NCBI GenBank assembly: GCA_009829735.1
Contig: CM020619.1
Span: 9,290,375-9,354,374, forward strand
Reading direction: 5' to 3'
DNA: 64,000 nucleotides
Source: Pyropia yezoensis
Lineage: Eukaryota; Rhodophyta; Bangiophyceae; Bangiales; Bangiaceae
Below the pieces are notes generated by a model that made no database searches, had not been told where the DNA came from, and saw only the letters and a list, made by a program, of their open reading frames with translations. Numbering within the stretch: the stretch's first letter is position 1; the number at the start of each line of letters is the position of its first letter. Below are positions 19,841 through 29,829 of this stretch, in pieces. The translations under genes and the position numbers were made by a program.

Positions 19841-22112
19841 ATGCAGCCAACGTCGGCACCGCCCGACCGTGTACCCCCCGCCTCTCACAACCTGTCCGAT
19901 GCTACTCGTTCACGCTACCCTCCGACTGATACCCCTCGAATCCCCATCACCCCTCCACTATCCACGTCTGGTACCGCGGTTGCTGCTACTGTTGAGGCTG
20001 CGATTGAGAGGGCTGTACCTGATTTGATGCATGAGTGGCCCCATGCTGTCCGGGACGCTGCTAGGGCGGCGGCGGCAACGTGCGAGGGCCTGCTGGCAAC
20101 ATCGGAGGGCCAATTAAGGCGAAACTACGACGCAGAGCAGTGCAGCGGGCCGCAACCTGCGCTCGTAGCTGCCGGTCGACGGCGCGGCCAGGCCCGGCAG
20201 GACATTTCGATCCGCGTAAAAAAGCAGATTCTCCGCCTACGCGACGCCAACGTTTCGTGGCCTGTGGTTCTCCGCCAGCTGCCCATCCCCGTGTCGAGGC
20301 GGAACGCCCAGAAGATCATGGCGGATGCAGCCATCTACAGGGGAATGCCTGATGATGCCAGGACACTGGGGCGCAGCAACCGTCGGATGGGCAAGTGGCC
20401 GGAGCTGGACGCCCTTGTTTATGAGTGGTACTTGGCTATATATGCCCTGGGTCACAGGATAATTCCCATCACCACGGCCTTGCTGCAGGAAGGCGCCACC
20501 ATGATCGCAGCTCGGCAGGGCATCGCCGGGTTTTCGGCCAGCCATGGCTGGGTGCGGGGCTTTTTGAAGAGGTTTGACATATGTAACGTCGCCATGCACG
20601 GGCAGGCCGGCGAGGTCAACTTGGCGCTGGCTGCATCGGCGATGCAGGACATCCGCCGCGCCCTCGAAGCGTACCCCCCGGAACGCATCTACAACATGGA
20701 TGAGACAGGGCTCCTTTACAGATGCTTACCCTCTCGCTCATACGTGCCGCGGCGTGACCGGCGCCACGCGCGCGGCACCAAGGCCATGCGGCACATGGAC
20801 CGCGTCACCTTGGTGCTTTGCACCAACGCTACGGGCACGCACAAGCTTCCTGTCTCCATGATTGGTGAGGCGGAGCGGCCCATGTGCTTTCGCGGGGTGG
20901 GCAACGAATGCCCCCTTCCCTACTTCAATCAAATAAAGGCTTGGATGGATCGACACGTGTACGCGCGATGGTGGAATACGGTCTTCCTCCGGGCGGTTCG
21001 GGAGCGCCATCGCGGCGCCAAATGTGCGCTGATTATGGATCTCCTCCCACGATGTGTCGCTACGAGCGGACGACGTGGAAATTCTATTTCTTCCTCCAAA
21101 CGTTACGGCCATTTATCAGCCGATGGACGCTGGGGTCATCGCGGCTCTCAAGCGGCGCTACAAGCGGCGGCTATTGGGTGTGCTGGTGACCTGGTTCCCA
21201 CTGCCCTCGCGGCGTCAGCCCCCCCCGACCCCCCCTGACCCATCGGCGAGTCCCGCCGCTGCCCCTCCCCCGCCCCCGCCAACTGCGCCGCGAGCTTTCT
21301 CCCCCGCCTCCGCCAACCCGCCACCTGGGACTCTACCCCCCGCCTCCGCCACCACACGGCCCGGTTTCCCCGCCCCCTTACCGGCCGCTACTACGTCTGC
21401 CGCGTCGGGCACCCCCCCGCGCACACCCCCAACCCCAGCCTCCGCTGCTGCGCCGCCGGCTGCTCCACCAGCGCCCTCCGGCTTTCGACCAGAGAGCGAG
21501 GCCCTTTGGGTGACCCCAACCACGGACGTGCTGATGGAGTATGGCCCCGCACGGCTTCCAGGCCTCGAGGCCCTCGACCATGAGGCCGACGTCGCTGCTG
21601 CGGGACCGCTGCTGGCCGCCCTGCTGCCCGCGCCGGAGGACGTGCCGCGCCCGCGACGGAACTGTGGCCTCGCGGGGCGTGGCCACGCCCACCTCAAGAA
21701 CGCCTCCACCATGATTTTTGAGGAGTGGGAGAAGATGACAAGGGAGGCCATTGTGCATTGCTGGGTGAAGTCCACTGTTTTACCTGTCTCAATGACGGCC
21801 TCTCTGGTGTCTAAGCACGCGGAGTACCGGCAGGGGTTCGCTAGCGTGGCGGAGGATGTTGAGGAGGTGCTCACACTCTTGCGAGGGACGTCTCTTGGAC
21901 GGGAGGTGGTGGGGGGGGAGAGCGAGCACGATGCTCGAGAGGGTGTGCGACTTTGGCTGGGGGCAGAGGATGAGGAGGATGCGATCGTGGACACGGCTGA
22001 CTTGATGATTTTTCCAACCAGTGACGCCTCAGGGGACGATGAGGAGGCGCCTCTGGAGGAAGATCAAATCACGTGGTGTGCATTAGTGAGCGCGAGCTAT
22101 GCTTCCTTTTGA
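19841..22112 (+). pseudogene. pogo/Tigger-type DDE transposase with CENP-B-like HTH domains, frameshifted
   Basis: Cut-and-paste transposase of the Tc1/mariner superfamily. From the ATG at 19841: a Pro/Ser-rich N-terminus; a psq/CENP-B-type HTH (DISIRVKKQILRLRDANVSW); a second Tc5-type HTH (GIAGFSASHGWVRGFLKRFD); then the DDE_1 core. The core has NMDETGL (Asp at 20699), CALIMD (Asp at 21038) and, in a different frame, YQPMDAGVIAALKRRYKRRLL (Asp at 21126), spaced about 30 residues. The frame breaks just after the second Asp, near 21041, so a few bases around the conserved N-x-x-SHD block are missing. The second frame then runs to 22112 through a Pro/Ala-rich linker and an acidic C-terminus (FEEWEKMTREAIVHCWVKS). 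The C-terminal part resembles the copy at 48426-49407. I could not find convincing terminal inverted repeats. Confidence 0.85.
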
Positions 22113-22639
22113 CTAGTTGGCAACGCCAGCGGCCAGTGTCGGCGCTCAAGCTTGTACGGTAGCGGCGCGTGCGGAGCACGGAGGGGTGCCAGTACAGCCA
22201 GGCTGCATAACAGGGAGCGCACATGCTTGTGGGAGGAACGCGCATGGGGGATGCGTGTGCGCACCCCCCGCACAACACGACTCCTTTCTATCACCCTTGC
22301 ATCCACCGCGGTTATCGTCCCTCCGCCGCCGCTCTTGTTGCTGCCATGTAGCGCCAGGCGCCAGGGCGACAGCAATTGGACACTGGGGGCGGAAGGTCGG
22401 CAGCGTCTGGGAGAACGGGACCATTAACAGAGGAAGCGGCAGATAGAGGGGCAGGAGGGGCCGCGCTGCACGCGCCTGAATCATATCATGTCCATAGAGG
22501 CTGTCCTCCCAGCACCTGCTCACCCGCGGGGACGCCCCTGGCCTTGCTGCATGCCGCCGGGGTGGTGGCGGCGTCATCGTTGGGGGGGGGGGCCATTCGC
22601 TCCAGCCCGCATCGTGCGTCCATGATGGGCGTCAAGGAT

Positions 22640-23760
22640 GCTGTGGCTTCAAAGTGATTGAAAAGAGTGGGAATGGGGCAATGTCCTGCATGCCACCCCC
22701 GCACGCACGGGACCGCAGCAGACAGCCACGCGGCGACCCCCACCTGAGTCAGCATAACGCAAAGGCAGAGGAGCCGAAAAACCAGCGGATAAAAAAAAAA
22801 ACAGAGAGGAGGGGGGGGGGGTCCGCTCTCGACTCATTCCCTCGCAAGGGGGCCGCGGGAGCCCGCATCGGCTCTGCGACCAAGCTCCTCCCCGTCTCAA
22901 AAATGCAGTATCAAAACGCATCGGGTGGTGGGGACCAGGAAAGGGGACGCGGCGAGCCTCCCGCGCATCACTCCGCCCGACGGCTATGGAAGCCCGTATC
23001 GCCACCGCCGCCGGGGCCGGCGCCATCTCAAAGTCGCACTTTGGGAGCGCGTTGAGAAACATAGGGGGGGGTGACGGGGTGGCGTGCGCCCCGCCCATCA
23101 CTGCACACAAGGTCCGCCGACGTCCGTGCCGGCACTGCCATCATGTTCGCCACCTCTCAAAATAGTAGTACGAAATTGCATTAGGTGGTTGGGACCGGGG
23201 GGGGATGATGGGACGGGAGGAGGGATGGGAAGGGAGGAGGGGGCCTGGGAAGGGAAGAGGGATGGGAAAGGAGGGGAAAGGGGGGCAAGCTTGCGGGGGA
23301 CAATCAATCACTCCCGCCGCCGACGTCCCCTCCTGCATGGCCACGGGTGCTGGCGGCGTATGAAAACCATATTAAAACTGGGGGCGGTTGGTGCGGGGGG
23401 GGGGGTGGAGCGGCACATCACGGGAACGGCACCGCATACAAACGGCATCACCACGCTGGCCGCCACTGCCACTAGCTTTAGTCAGAAGCGCCCTGAAAAA
23501 GCAGTTTGATACGGGCATGTAGGTGGTGAGGCGTGGTGAAAAGGCGGCGCGCCCCCCGCACACAGTCGCACATCCCCACACATCCACCGCCGACGACCCG
23601 CCAGCCACCACCACCAGCGTCCTCAGCGTACCAAAGTTGTATTATAAAATCGCAGGGTTGACGGGGAAGAAGGGGAGGGGGGGGCGTGCCCACGTCCGTC
23701 GCCGACGCCCCTGCATTGAGGTCGGAAAGTTGTAGTTATCTGTGGCGGCGGCGCAGCCGC
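22640..23760 (+). repeat. Array of diverged repeat units (unclassified satellite-like)
   Basis: Units pair a CCGCCGACG(T/A)CC…TGCC module with an AT-richer module like CTCAAAATAGTATTAAAA-TGCA, followed by a G-rich GGTGGTGGGGA stretch. AT-rich modules occur near 22648, 22898, 23030, 23156, 23360, 23490, 23633 and 23722. CCGCCGACG modules occur near 23114, 23316, 23588 and 23698. Spacing is irregular (about 90-270 bp) because the G-rich part varies. No coding frame fits. Confidence 0.55.
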
Positions 23761-24915
23761 CACAGGCGGTGGCGAGCGGTACGAGGGGGTGGTGCGTCGG
23801 GGAGGGGGGGGGCGCGGGAGGAGGAGAGAGTAAGGGCGAGGGGGGCGTCTCCTGGGGGGAGCCGGGCGGGGGGGGCGGGGACGGCCGGCGAGGGGGCAGC
23901 CCGCTGCCTCCCCGCCCCCCCCCCGGGGCCGCCGCCGCCGCCGCCGCCGCCGCCCTGCCGCGCCCCCTGCCGCGCCGCCGCCCCCCCCGGCCGCCGCGCT
24001 CCCCCCCGCGGCCGGCCGCAGCGCCCCCCCCCGCGGCCAGCCGCCGCCCTCCCCCCCCGTGGGGGGGAAGATTGTGAGGGGAGGCGGGGGCCGGCGCGCA
24101 CCTCGTTGATGGGCCCCGACAAGGACCGCCGCCGCCCCCGCCATCACGGTCGTAATCGCCGCCGCCGATGGTGCGTCCAGGCGGCAGGTCCGGGGAGAGA
24201 TGCGCGACGAGGGGGGGGAAGACCGACGGGGGGTGACCTTGGAGGTTGAATGGCAGGGGGGGGGGTGGGAGAGGATGGGTGCGCGGCGTGCCCATCGCGC
24301 ACAGGCCAGCACGACCACAGCCGTGGTCCCCGCTGCGGCTGCGGTCCCTGCCAATGTCTTCTCTCATAGAAAGGGCCACGGAGCGCCGCGGGTACCTGTA
24401 TGAGGGGGAGAGGGGGAGGCAGACTGTGCAACACGCAGACGGATAAATGTTGGGAGGCGAAGGGGAGGAGGTGCGGGGCGGGGGGGGGGGGGGGGGGGCG
24501 GCGGAGTACGGGAGGGAGGGGGGGGGAGGGGCGGAGGACACCGCGGCAAGCGTGGTACGGCACGCGGGCGCGCAGACCGAGGCGAGTTGGACCACACGCG
24601 CTCCCTCCCGCTCGTGCCCGTGCGCCCGTCACTGGGTTGCGCGGCGCTCACTCGCCGAGTGCTGGCCCAGGTCAGGGGTGCAGTAAATGTAACAATGATT
24701 CCCCCCTGTCGACCCGAAAGTCCGTTTTCTTGTGGATTTAAACCCTGGATGGCTCGCTCTTGGGGACTAGATCGTGGCCAGCTGTCGGTCAGCCGACCCA
24801 ACGATTGTCTCCAAGCGCTCGTCTTCCCTCAACAGCTCCGCTCTCTGCCGGCAATCTGGCGGCGATCTTGGCCACCGCACACAGGGAACGATCGCCAAAA
24901 AGGGTGTCTAGGAAT
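23761..24915. other. GC-skewed spacer without a recognisable gene
   Basis: Alternating poly-G, poly-C and GCC/GGC blocks. Long frames on both strands encode only Pro, Gly, Arg and Ala runs. No domain seen. Confidence 0.5.
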
Positions 24916-25022
24916 GGAGAAAGACTGTACCGTCCGAGTTTGTGGCACTGCAAGCACAAACACGTGGCCTATGCAGCCAATGAGGGCATGCCACGGCGTG
25001 CCACAAACTCGGCGCCACATCG
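24916..25022 (-). mobile_element. Short hairpin element (MITE-like), copy 2
   Basis: Starts with GGAGAAAGACTGTACCG (24916-24932), the exact reverse complement of 19514-19530. It has a 14-bp perfect inverted repeat, CCGAGTTTGTGGCA at 24934-24947 and TGCCACAAACTCGG at 24999-25012, and ends in GGCGCCACATC. A CATGTCTTAGAC lies just outside (25028-25039), the reverse complement of the motif seen twice near 18560-18640. Confidence 0.55.
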
Positions 25023-25307
25023 TGTACCATGTCTTAGACCGCCCGTGATGTACCAGAGGCTCGGGTGCCAAGCACTCACCTGCGTTCGGCTTGATTTCAG
25101 ATCTTTTTTGAAACTTGATTGCACGGAGGACCAGCTACTGTATCAAGTTTTTACAAATAATTCAAGACAAACTAAGTACCCACCCAATTTACGAGTAGAA
25201 TCTGCCATTCGAGCTCGATTCCAACGTCCGTGCTGGACGGCGGTCCTCGACCCACCGGAAGACCAGCGGCCCATGTGCTATAGTGCGTCCCGTAAAAAGT
25301 GGACAGG

Positions 25308-27972
25308 AGGTGCAGCAGTGCTGGCCGCCATGGCTGGTGTCGGTGGCCGCACCAACCGGGCCTCCTCCCAGCTGTCTACCGACGGCGTGGCGGTGACGTT
25401 TTTTCTGTCTCGACCCGGCACGGCCGCAGAGGCCGAGGCGCGGGCGGTGGCCTGGGCAAAGAAGCTGGACGGCGGTGGACTTGCACGGGACCGCAGCGGC
25501 AAAGGCTTTGCGTCCCGGGTGGGGGTATTGACGCAGCTCGAGCGGGCTGGCCTGCCATTGGCGCGCGTCCGGTGGCTCCAGATGGTCGGCGGAGACCCGG
25601 GACGGTCTGCCGTACTGTCGGCAGCACCGGGTGAGCGCGTGGCGACGGCAGACCCCCCGCCCGCCCCGTTGTAGACGCGATGCGTGCCGCGTGGTCCCGC
25701 CACGTGGGCTTGGACGCGCTCAACCTGGCGGCCGTGGCGCTCCTGCGAAGGGCGGGCGTCCAAGACGGGGTGGCGGCAGCCGCAACCATGCCCAAGGGCC
25801 ACCCACCCAGGGGGTCTAGGAAGCGGGCGGCGGCGGGCGCCCCGGCTGCAGGGGCGGGGAGAGGGGGGGGCCGCTCCAAGCGACAAGCGCGGCGGTCGTC
25901 ACCCGAGGGGAGCGATGATGATGCGGCGGCGGTGGCCCCGGCGGCGGCGGGTGCGACGACGCCCCCCGAGGCAAAGACCCACCAGACGGCGAGCCCCGGC
26001 GGTGGCCACGGACGTGTGCGGCGTGGGCCGCAGGCGTCCATCCGAGGGGCCCGCCGCACCCAGCTCGCCACTTCGGTGCGGCGTGTGCTGCGTCGCACAC
26101 GCCTGTCCCGGTGGACTGTGCCCCGTCACGAGGCGGAAAAGGTGGCACGGTGGCTGGTGTATCCCACTGCCGCGGCGGGCAACAGCAGCAGCAGCACCAC
26201 CCCAGACGCGCCGCTGCAGGACCGGGTGGACGCGCTGCCCCGGCGCAAGGGGTGTCGTCGACTGGCACCCGTCACCGGCCTTCGCTACGGCCTGAGTGCC
26301 GCCCACTTTCGCGAGGCCAGCGGCGGAAACTTTTTAGCCCGTGCGTGGCAGCAGTGGCGGGCACGCAGCGGTACTGAGGCGTGACCGGTGGCGGCGGCGG
26401 TGGCGGGACCGGTGGTGGCGGCGGGTGACGTAGGCAGCGTCGCTTGACACCTACCACCCGTCGACTTGGCAGAAGCACACGGCACGATGCGTACCGGCGA
26501 CGACGGCAAGCACCTACAGGCAACGCTCGAGTGGGCCGCCCGTCGCGACACGGCCGCGCACGGCCAGCGATTTGGCGCCAAAGCCACGCGACACCTGCGG
26601 GCGGCGCGTGTGCGCAAGGCCATCCAACGCGGCCGCTTTGCTGCCTCGGTGGCGCGGGACCTGACCGGCGGCCTCTTTCGCCAGGTCCGTGGCGGCGGCG
26701 CTGTAGCGTTATGACCACCGCGTGCCCACAGGGAACCCAATCCACCCCAGAGGGACAACGGGTCACCACTAGAAGGAACGGGCCAGGGAACCCCACGCGC
26801 GCTTGCCCACCTCAAGGTCCGAGGTAAAGGTAAAAGGCTTTTGCCCAAGGGGAAGGAGAAACCCAAAGCAACGTTGTTTTACAAGAGGGACCTCGTCGGG
26901 ACCCCGGGCCAAGCCCCTAAGAACCCTCCAAAGAGCTCCCCAGGTGACCTCCCAGGCGCCCTCCCCAGCGGGCCAAGTGCCAGCATGCACCCGGCCTACA
27001 CCGGAGCGCACCGGGGCACCCGCGCCAACAATAATCCCTCGAAAGAAAAGCAAGTGAAAAACCCCCCGCACACAGATGCAATCCGCCCGAAAAACCCAAT
27101 GGGAGAAAAAGGGCTAAAAGCACGAAAATACGCAAGGAAAATCGAGAAGAGACAAATGCATAGAAAACAATCAAATCCAAGGGCACCAAGTCCAGGGGGG
27201 TACAACCGCCTCCCTCGGTCGGTCCACAACCAACGGCCAGCAACGCCCGCCATCCCGTGACGGCCGGCCAACGATCCGCTGACGCCCCAACGTAGGCCAG
27301 CACTCCGCTGTCTCCGGAGGAGGAACGAGGGCCACAAACGCCACAGACGCGGTCGTCGTGGCCATGGGCACCGAGCGCGTGCGCGGGGGGGACGCCTGGC
27401 TCCGCCGCCACCTCCGACGGCTGTGCTGGTTTGTCGACCAGGACGAGTTCAACACGAGCCAGGCGTGCTCCGAGTGTCACGACAAGGTGGTGCTCATCTA
27501 CTCGACGGGCAACTCCCCCCCCAAGATTCCAGGAGAGCTGTATGGGCCGCCGGCCGGCCCTCCGCCGTCGATACGGCGTGTGCGGATGGCGGCCGGTTCG
27601 CGTCGGGGGCGGCCAAAGCGGGCCCTCCCCTCTGCTGCCCACGTCATGCGCCGAGGGCCGGACCCCGACGCCTACCGGGCGGCCGTCCGAGCCACTGCCC
27701 GTGCTGCTGCTGTGGCGCGGCGCGCGGCCGCACTGGCCGCCTGTGCCGTCGAGGGCCGCGCCGTCTTTGCCGACCCGAGGCGGCTGAGCGAGTGGGCGGC
27801 CAATGGTTGCTACACGTGCTCTCTCGCGGCCCCATAAGGCCCCGGTCACCCAGCGCCACACCCACCCGTGATTCGCAATCGGGACGACGTCGCGGCCCGC
27901 AACATGGCGTGGGTGGCCGCTCGTCGTCTAACGGGTACCGACGTGTGGCCTTTCAAGCGCCCGACTGGTATG
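25308..27972 (+). CDS. Fanzor-like (eukaryotic TnpB homologue) RuvC nuclease gene, multi-exon and possibly decayed
   Basis: Signature blocks of the Fanzor/TnpB family appear in order on one strand. LSTDGVAVTFFL holds the family TDG block (Asp at 25381). MVGGDPGRSAVL is RuvC-I (Asp at 25594). A helical part follows (YGLSAAHFREASGG; KHLQATLEWAARRD). Then VVVAMG stands in the RuvC-II position without the usual Glu, and VDQDEFNTSQACSECH carries a Glu at 27445 and the first zinc-ribbon CxxC (27466, 27475). A second CxxC is CYTC (27808, 27817), and RNRDDVAARNMAWVA is RuvC-III (Asp at 27883). Loss of the canonical RuvC-II Glu with an alternative downstream Glu is a published hallmark of Fanzors. Two GT-AG introns (25631-25674; 26371-26472) keep the frame. 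A ~630-bp AC-rich stretch separates the helical part from RuvC-II, and an in-frame TAA (27835) lies between CYTC and RuvC-III. The N-terminus is not identified. Fanzors are RNA-guided DNA nucleases carried by transposons. Confidence 0.68.
25631..25674 (+). other. Predicted 44-nt intron 1 of the Fanzor-like gene
   Basis: GTGAGC donor after CACCGG and TTGTAG acceptor. Removal joins CCG-G to AC-GCG, moving smoothly from the RuvC-I frame into the frame of the next coding segment. The interior is C-rich. Confidence 0.6.
26371..26472 (+). other. Predicted 102-nt intron 2 of the Fanzor-like gene
   Basis: GTACTG donor after CGCAGCG and CTTGGCAG acceptor. It removes the in-frame TGA at 26382 and keeps the frame into EAHGTMRTGDDGKHLQ. 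Confidence 0.5.
26715..27346 (+). other. AC-rich interruption of the Fanzor-like gene
   Basis: About 630 bp with A and C in clear excess on + (for example around 27040-27190), unlike the G/C-rich coding DNA on both sides. All frames meet stops. It could be a long intron (a CACAG acceptor ends at 27346, just before the VVVAMG block) or a small insertion. A similar AC-rich stretch interrupts the Plavaka-like gene at about 36960-37620. Confidence 0.5.
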
Positions 27973-28569
27973 AGGTGGGCCTGGACGACCAAGTGTCCTC
28001 CAAGTGGTGTTCCCGTCCCGCCTGTACGCCGCTCCCGCGCGTCTACGCGGGTCGATGTATGGCCCGTACTGGCTGCAGTGGACACTGTCGGCGACGGTGG
28101 TGGTGTTCGTGGTGGTGGTGGTGGCGGCGGTGGCGGCGGTGGTGGTGGCGGTGGCGGTAGGGGGGTTGTCGACGGCGACGCGCCGGCAGCGTCCTGTACG
28201 ACGCGACGCGGTGCTCCTGGTGGGGAACGGGTGGCGGCGGCCGGCAGTTCCATGGACGGGGTACGTCGGGCGGAGACGGGGGCGACAGACGCGCCCCGTG
28301 GTCTGGTGGACACTGCAAGACGCTAAGACAGCGCACATCTTGCCCGTGACCCTCACCTACCACGGGGTGCGTCAGCCGCCCCATTTTTTTCGCCGACGAG
28401 CCAATCATTGGTAATTGTCGGCCGATCACTAGCAGATTAGACGCCGGCTTTATCCGGGGACCTTTCCCAGGATGAGTCCGATGTTTCCCGGAGGGGTTTA
28501 ACCGGTTGTTCTTCAAAAGCATAGCTTCGAGGGTGAAATGTTTTAAGCACGAGCATAGGGTTGAGCAAT

Positions 28570-28893
28570 ACGCCTGGGGCGTGTACTCGAACACGCCCCA
28601 GGCGTGTTTAAGTCGTGTTTTAGGCGTGTCACGAAGACACGCCCGCCAATAGGAAGGGCGTGTTCGGGGCGTGTTCGGGATGATAGGCGCCAGACTTGGC
28701 GAGAGCTGTCACTCTGGGTCGCCTGAGGCTCTCTCTAATTCGCCGAACCAGCAAAAGTGACATTAAATGGTGGTAGTTTGGCTAAAGAGGGGGGTCACTT
28801 TGGGCGTGTTGGGCGTGGTCGGTGCGAAAAGGCGTGTTGTACCGCGTTGTAGCGTGTCACGCCGACACGCCTGGCAAAAAGGGGCGTGTTGCA
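28570..28893. repeat. Cluster of GCGTGT/ACACGC hairpins
   Basis: I count nine GCGTGT and three ACACGC hexamers in about 325 bp. Three are exact hairpins. One has a 15-bp stem 28570-28584/28591-28605 (core GCCTGGGGCGTGT, 6-base loop). The second is GGCGTGTC-acgaa-GACACGCC at 28623-28643. The third is GCGTGTC-acgcc-GACACGC at 28852-28870. No coding frame. It begins about 600 bp after the RuvC-III block of the Fanzor-like gene. It could be a transposon end or subterminal repeat region, or a structured RNA source; neither is shown. Confidence 0.7.
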
Positions 28894-29829
28894 CAACCCT
28901 ACTCGAGCGTCAGCTTTCGAACACTTTCAAAGTCTTCTAAACTGCCCGACCCTCCCGACCTAGCTCTGGCATTCTGTTAGCTCAGCCCTGAAGGGCAATG
29001 CCACGAGAGCCGCAAACTACATAGCTATCCATGGCTCAGGATCGAACACGTAATACCGTTCATATTGCCAGGCTAGGTCGAGGTCACAGCCCATTGGCTC
29101 GCTGATTTCAGAGCCAGGTGAGTGCATGGGACCCGGGCGGCACCAACACGAACCAAGGCCACTGCGGATGCAAACACGAAGTTGGCAGAGATATTTAATA
29201 CGTACAAGAAAGGGAGGGTGTGACAGGGGGATTCCGGCAACCGATACTGTACCCACGCTACGCCTGCACCTGAGGTGTCATCACAGGAAATGCCTAGCCG
29301 AACTTCGCAATGCGTCGGCCTCGGGAAGGCATGGGCACGAAATACAAGGGCCATATGACTAGCGAGTATTCGTCGCGGTTGAGTACACTGTCGCGAGGGC
29401 AGGCTCGTGATTCGACAGCAGACCAGCCAAGGAAACCGCGTAAGACTACGGAGCCTTCGCTGCGCACGAGATCATGACCCGGATATTACGCCCGCACGTG
29501 GGCGCTTAATGGGATTATTAGTACTGCGCATATTAAGCCCTATCGGGGACGTGGGGCAGGTGCGATGCCAGCGGCACGGCGGCTGGCACATGCCTGCTAG
29601 GATGCTGAAAGCTTATGCATGGGCTGGGGACTACAGGACCAGCGCTCCTCACGGAGCGTGAGTACTACCAGTAACTTGTTGTGCAGGGTGCCTCCACCAT
29701 CCCTGCCACAACCCTCGCGGCATTGCTACAAGCGGCTGCAGCTCGCTGCCCACCCTCGCCCACCCGACCCCGCACACAATTTGCCACAGACTACACTACA
29801 CCCTCCACGTCTCCCTCGAGTCCCTGCTA
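28894..29829. other. Spacer without a recognisable gene
   Basis: Less GC-biased than most of the window. Short frames only; no motif, tRNA cloverleaf or repeat that I could support. Confidence 0.5.

Noticed and set aside
19560-22200. Terminal inverted repeats and TA target duplication for the pogo copy
   Set aside because: I compared both flanks by eye and found no convincing pair of ends.
22640-23760. CRISPR-like array
   Set aside because: Units are strongly diverged, irregularly spaced and lack identical short repeats; the genome is eukaryotic.
27811-27870. A third small intron removing the TAA at 27835 in the Fanzor-like gene
   Set aside because: The only GT-AG pair I found (GTGCTC…CCCAG) would delete the second Cys of the CYTC motif, so I left the stop unexplained.
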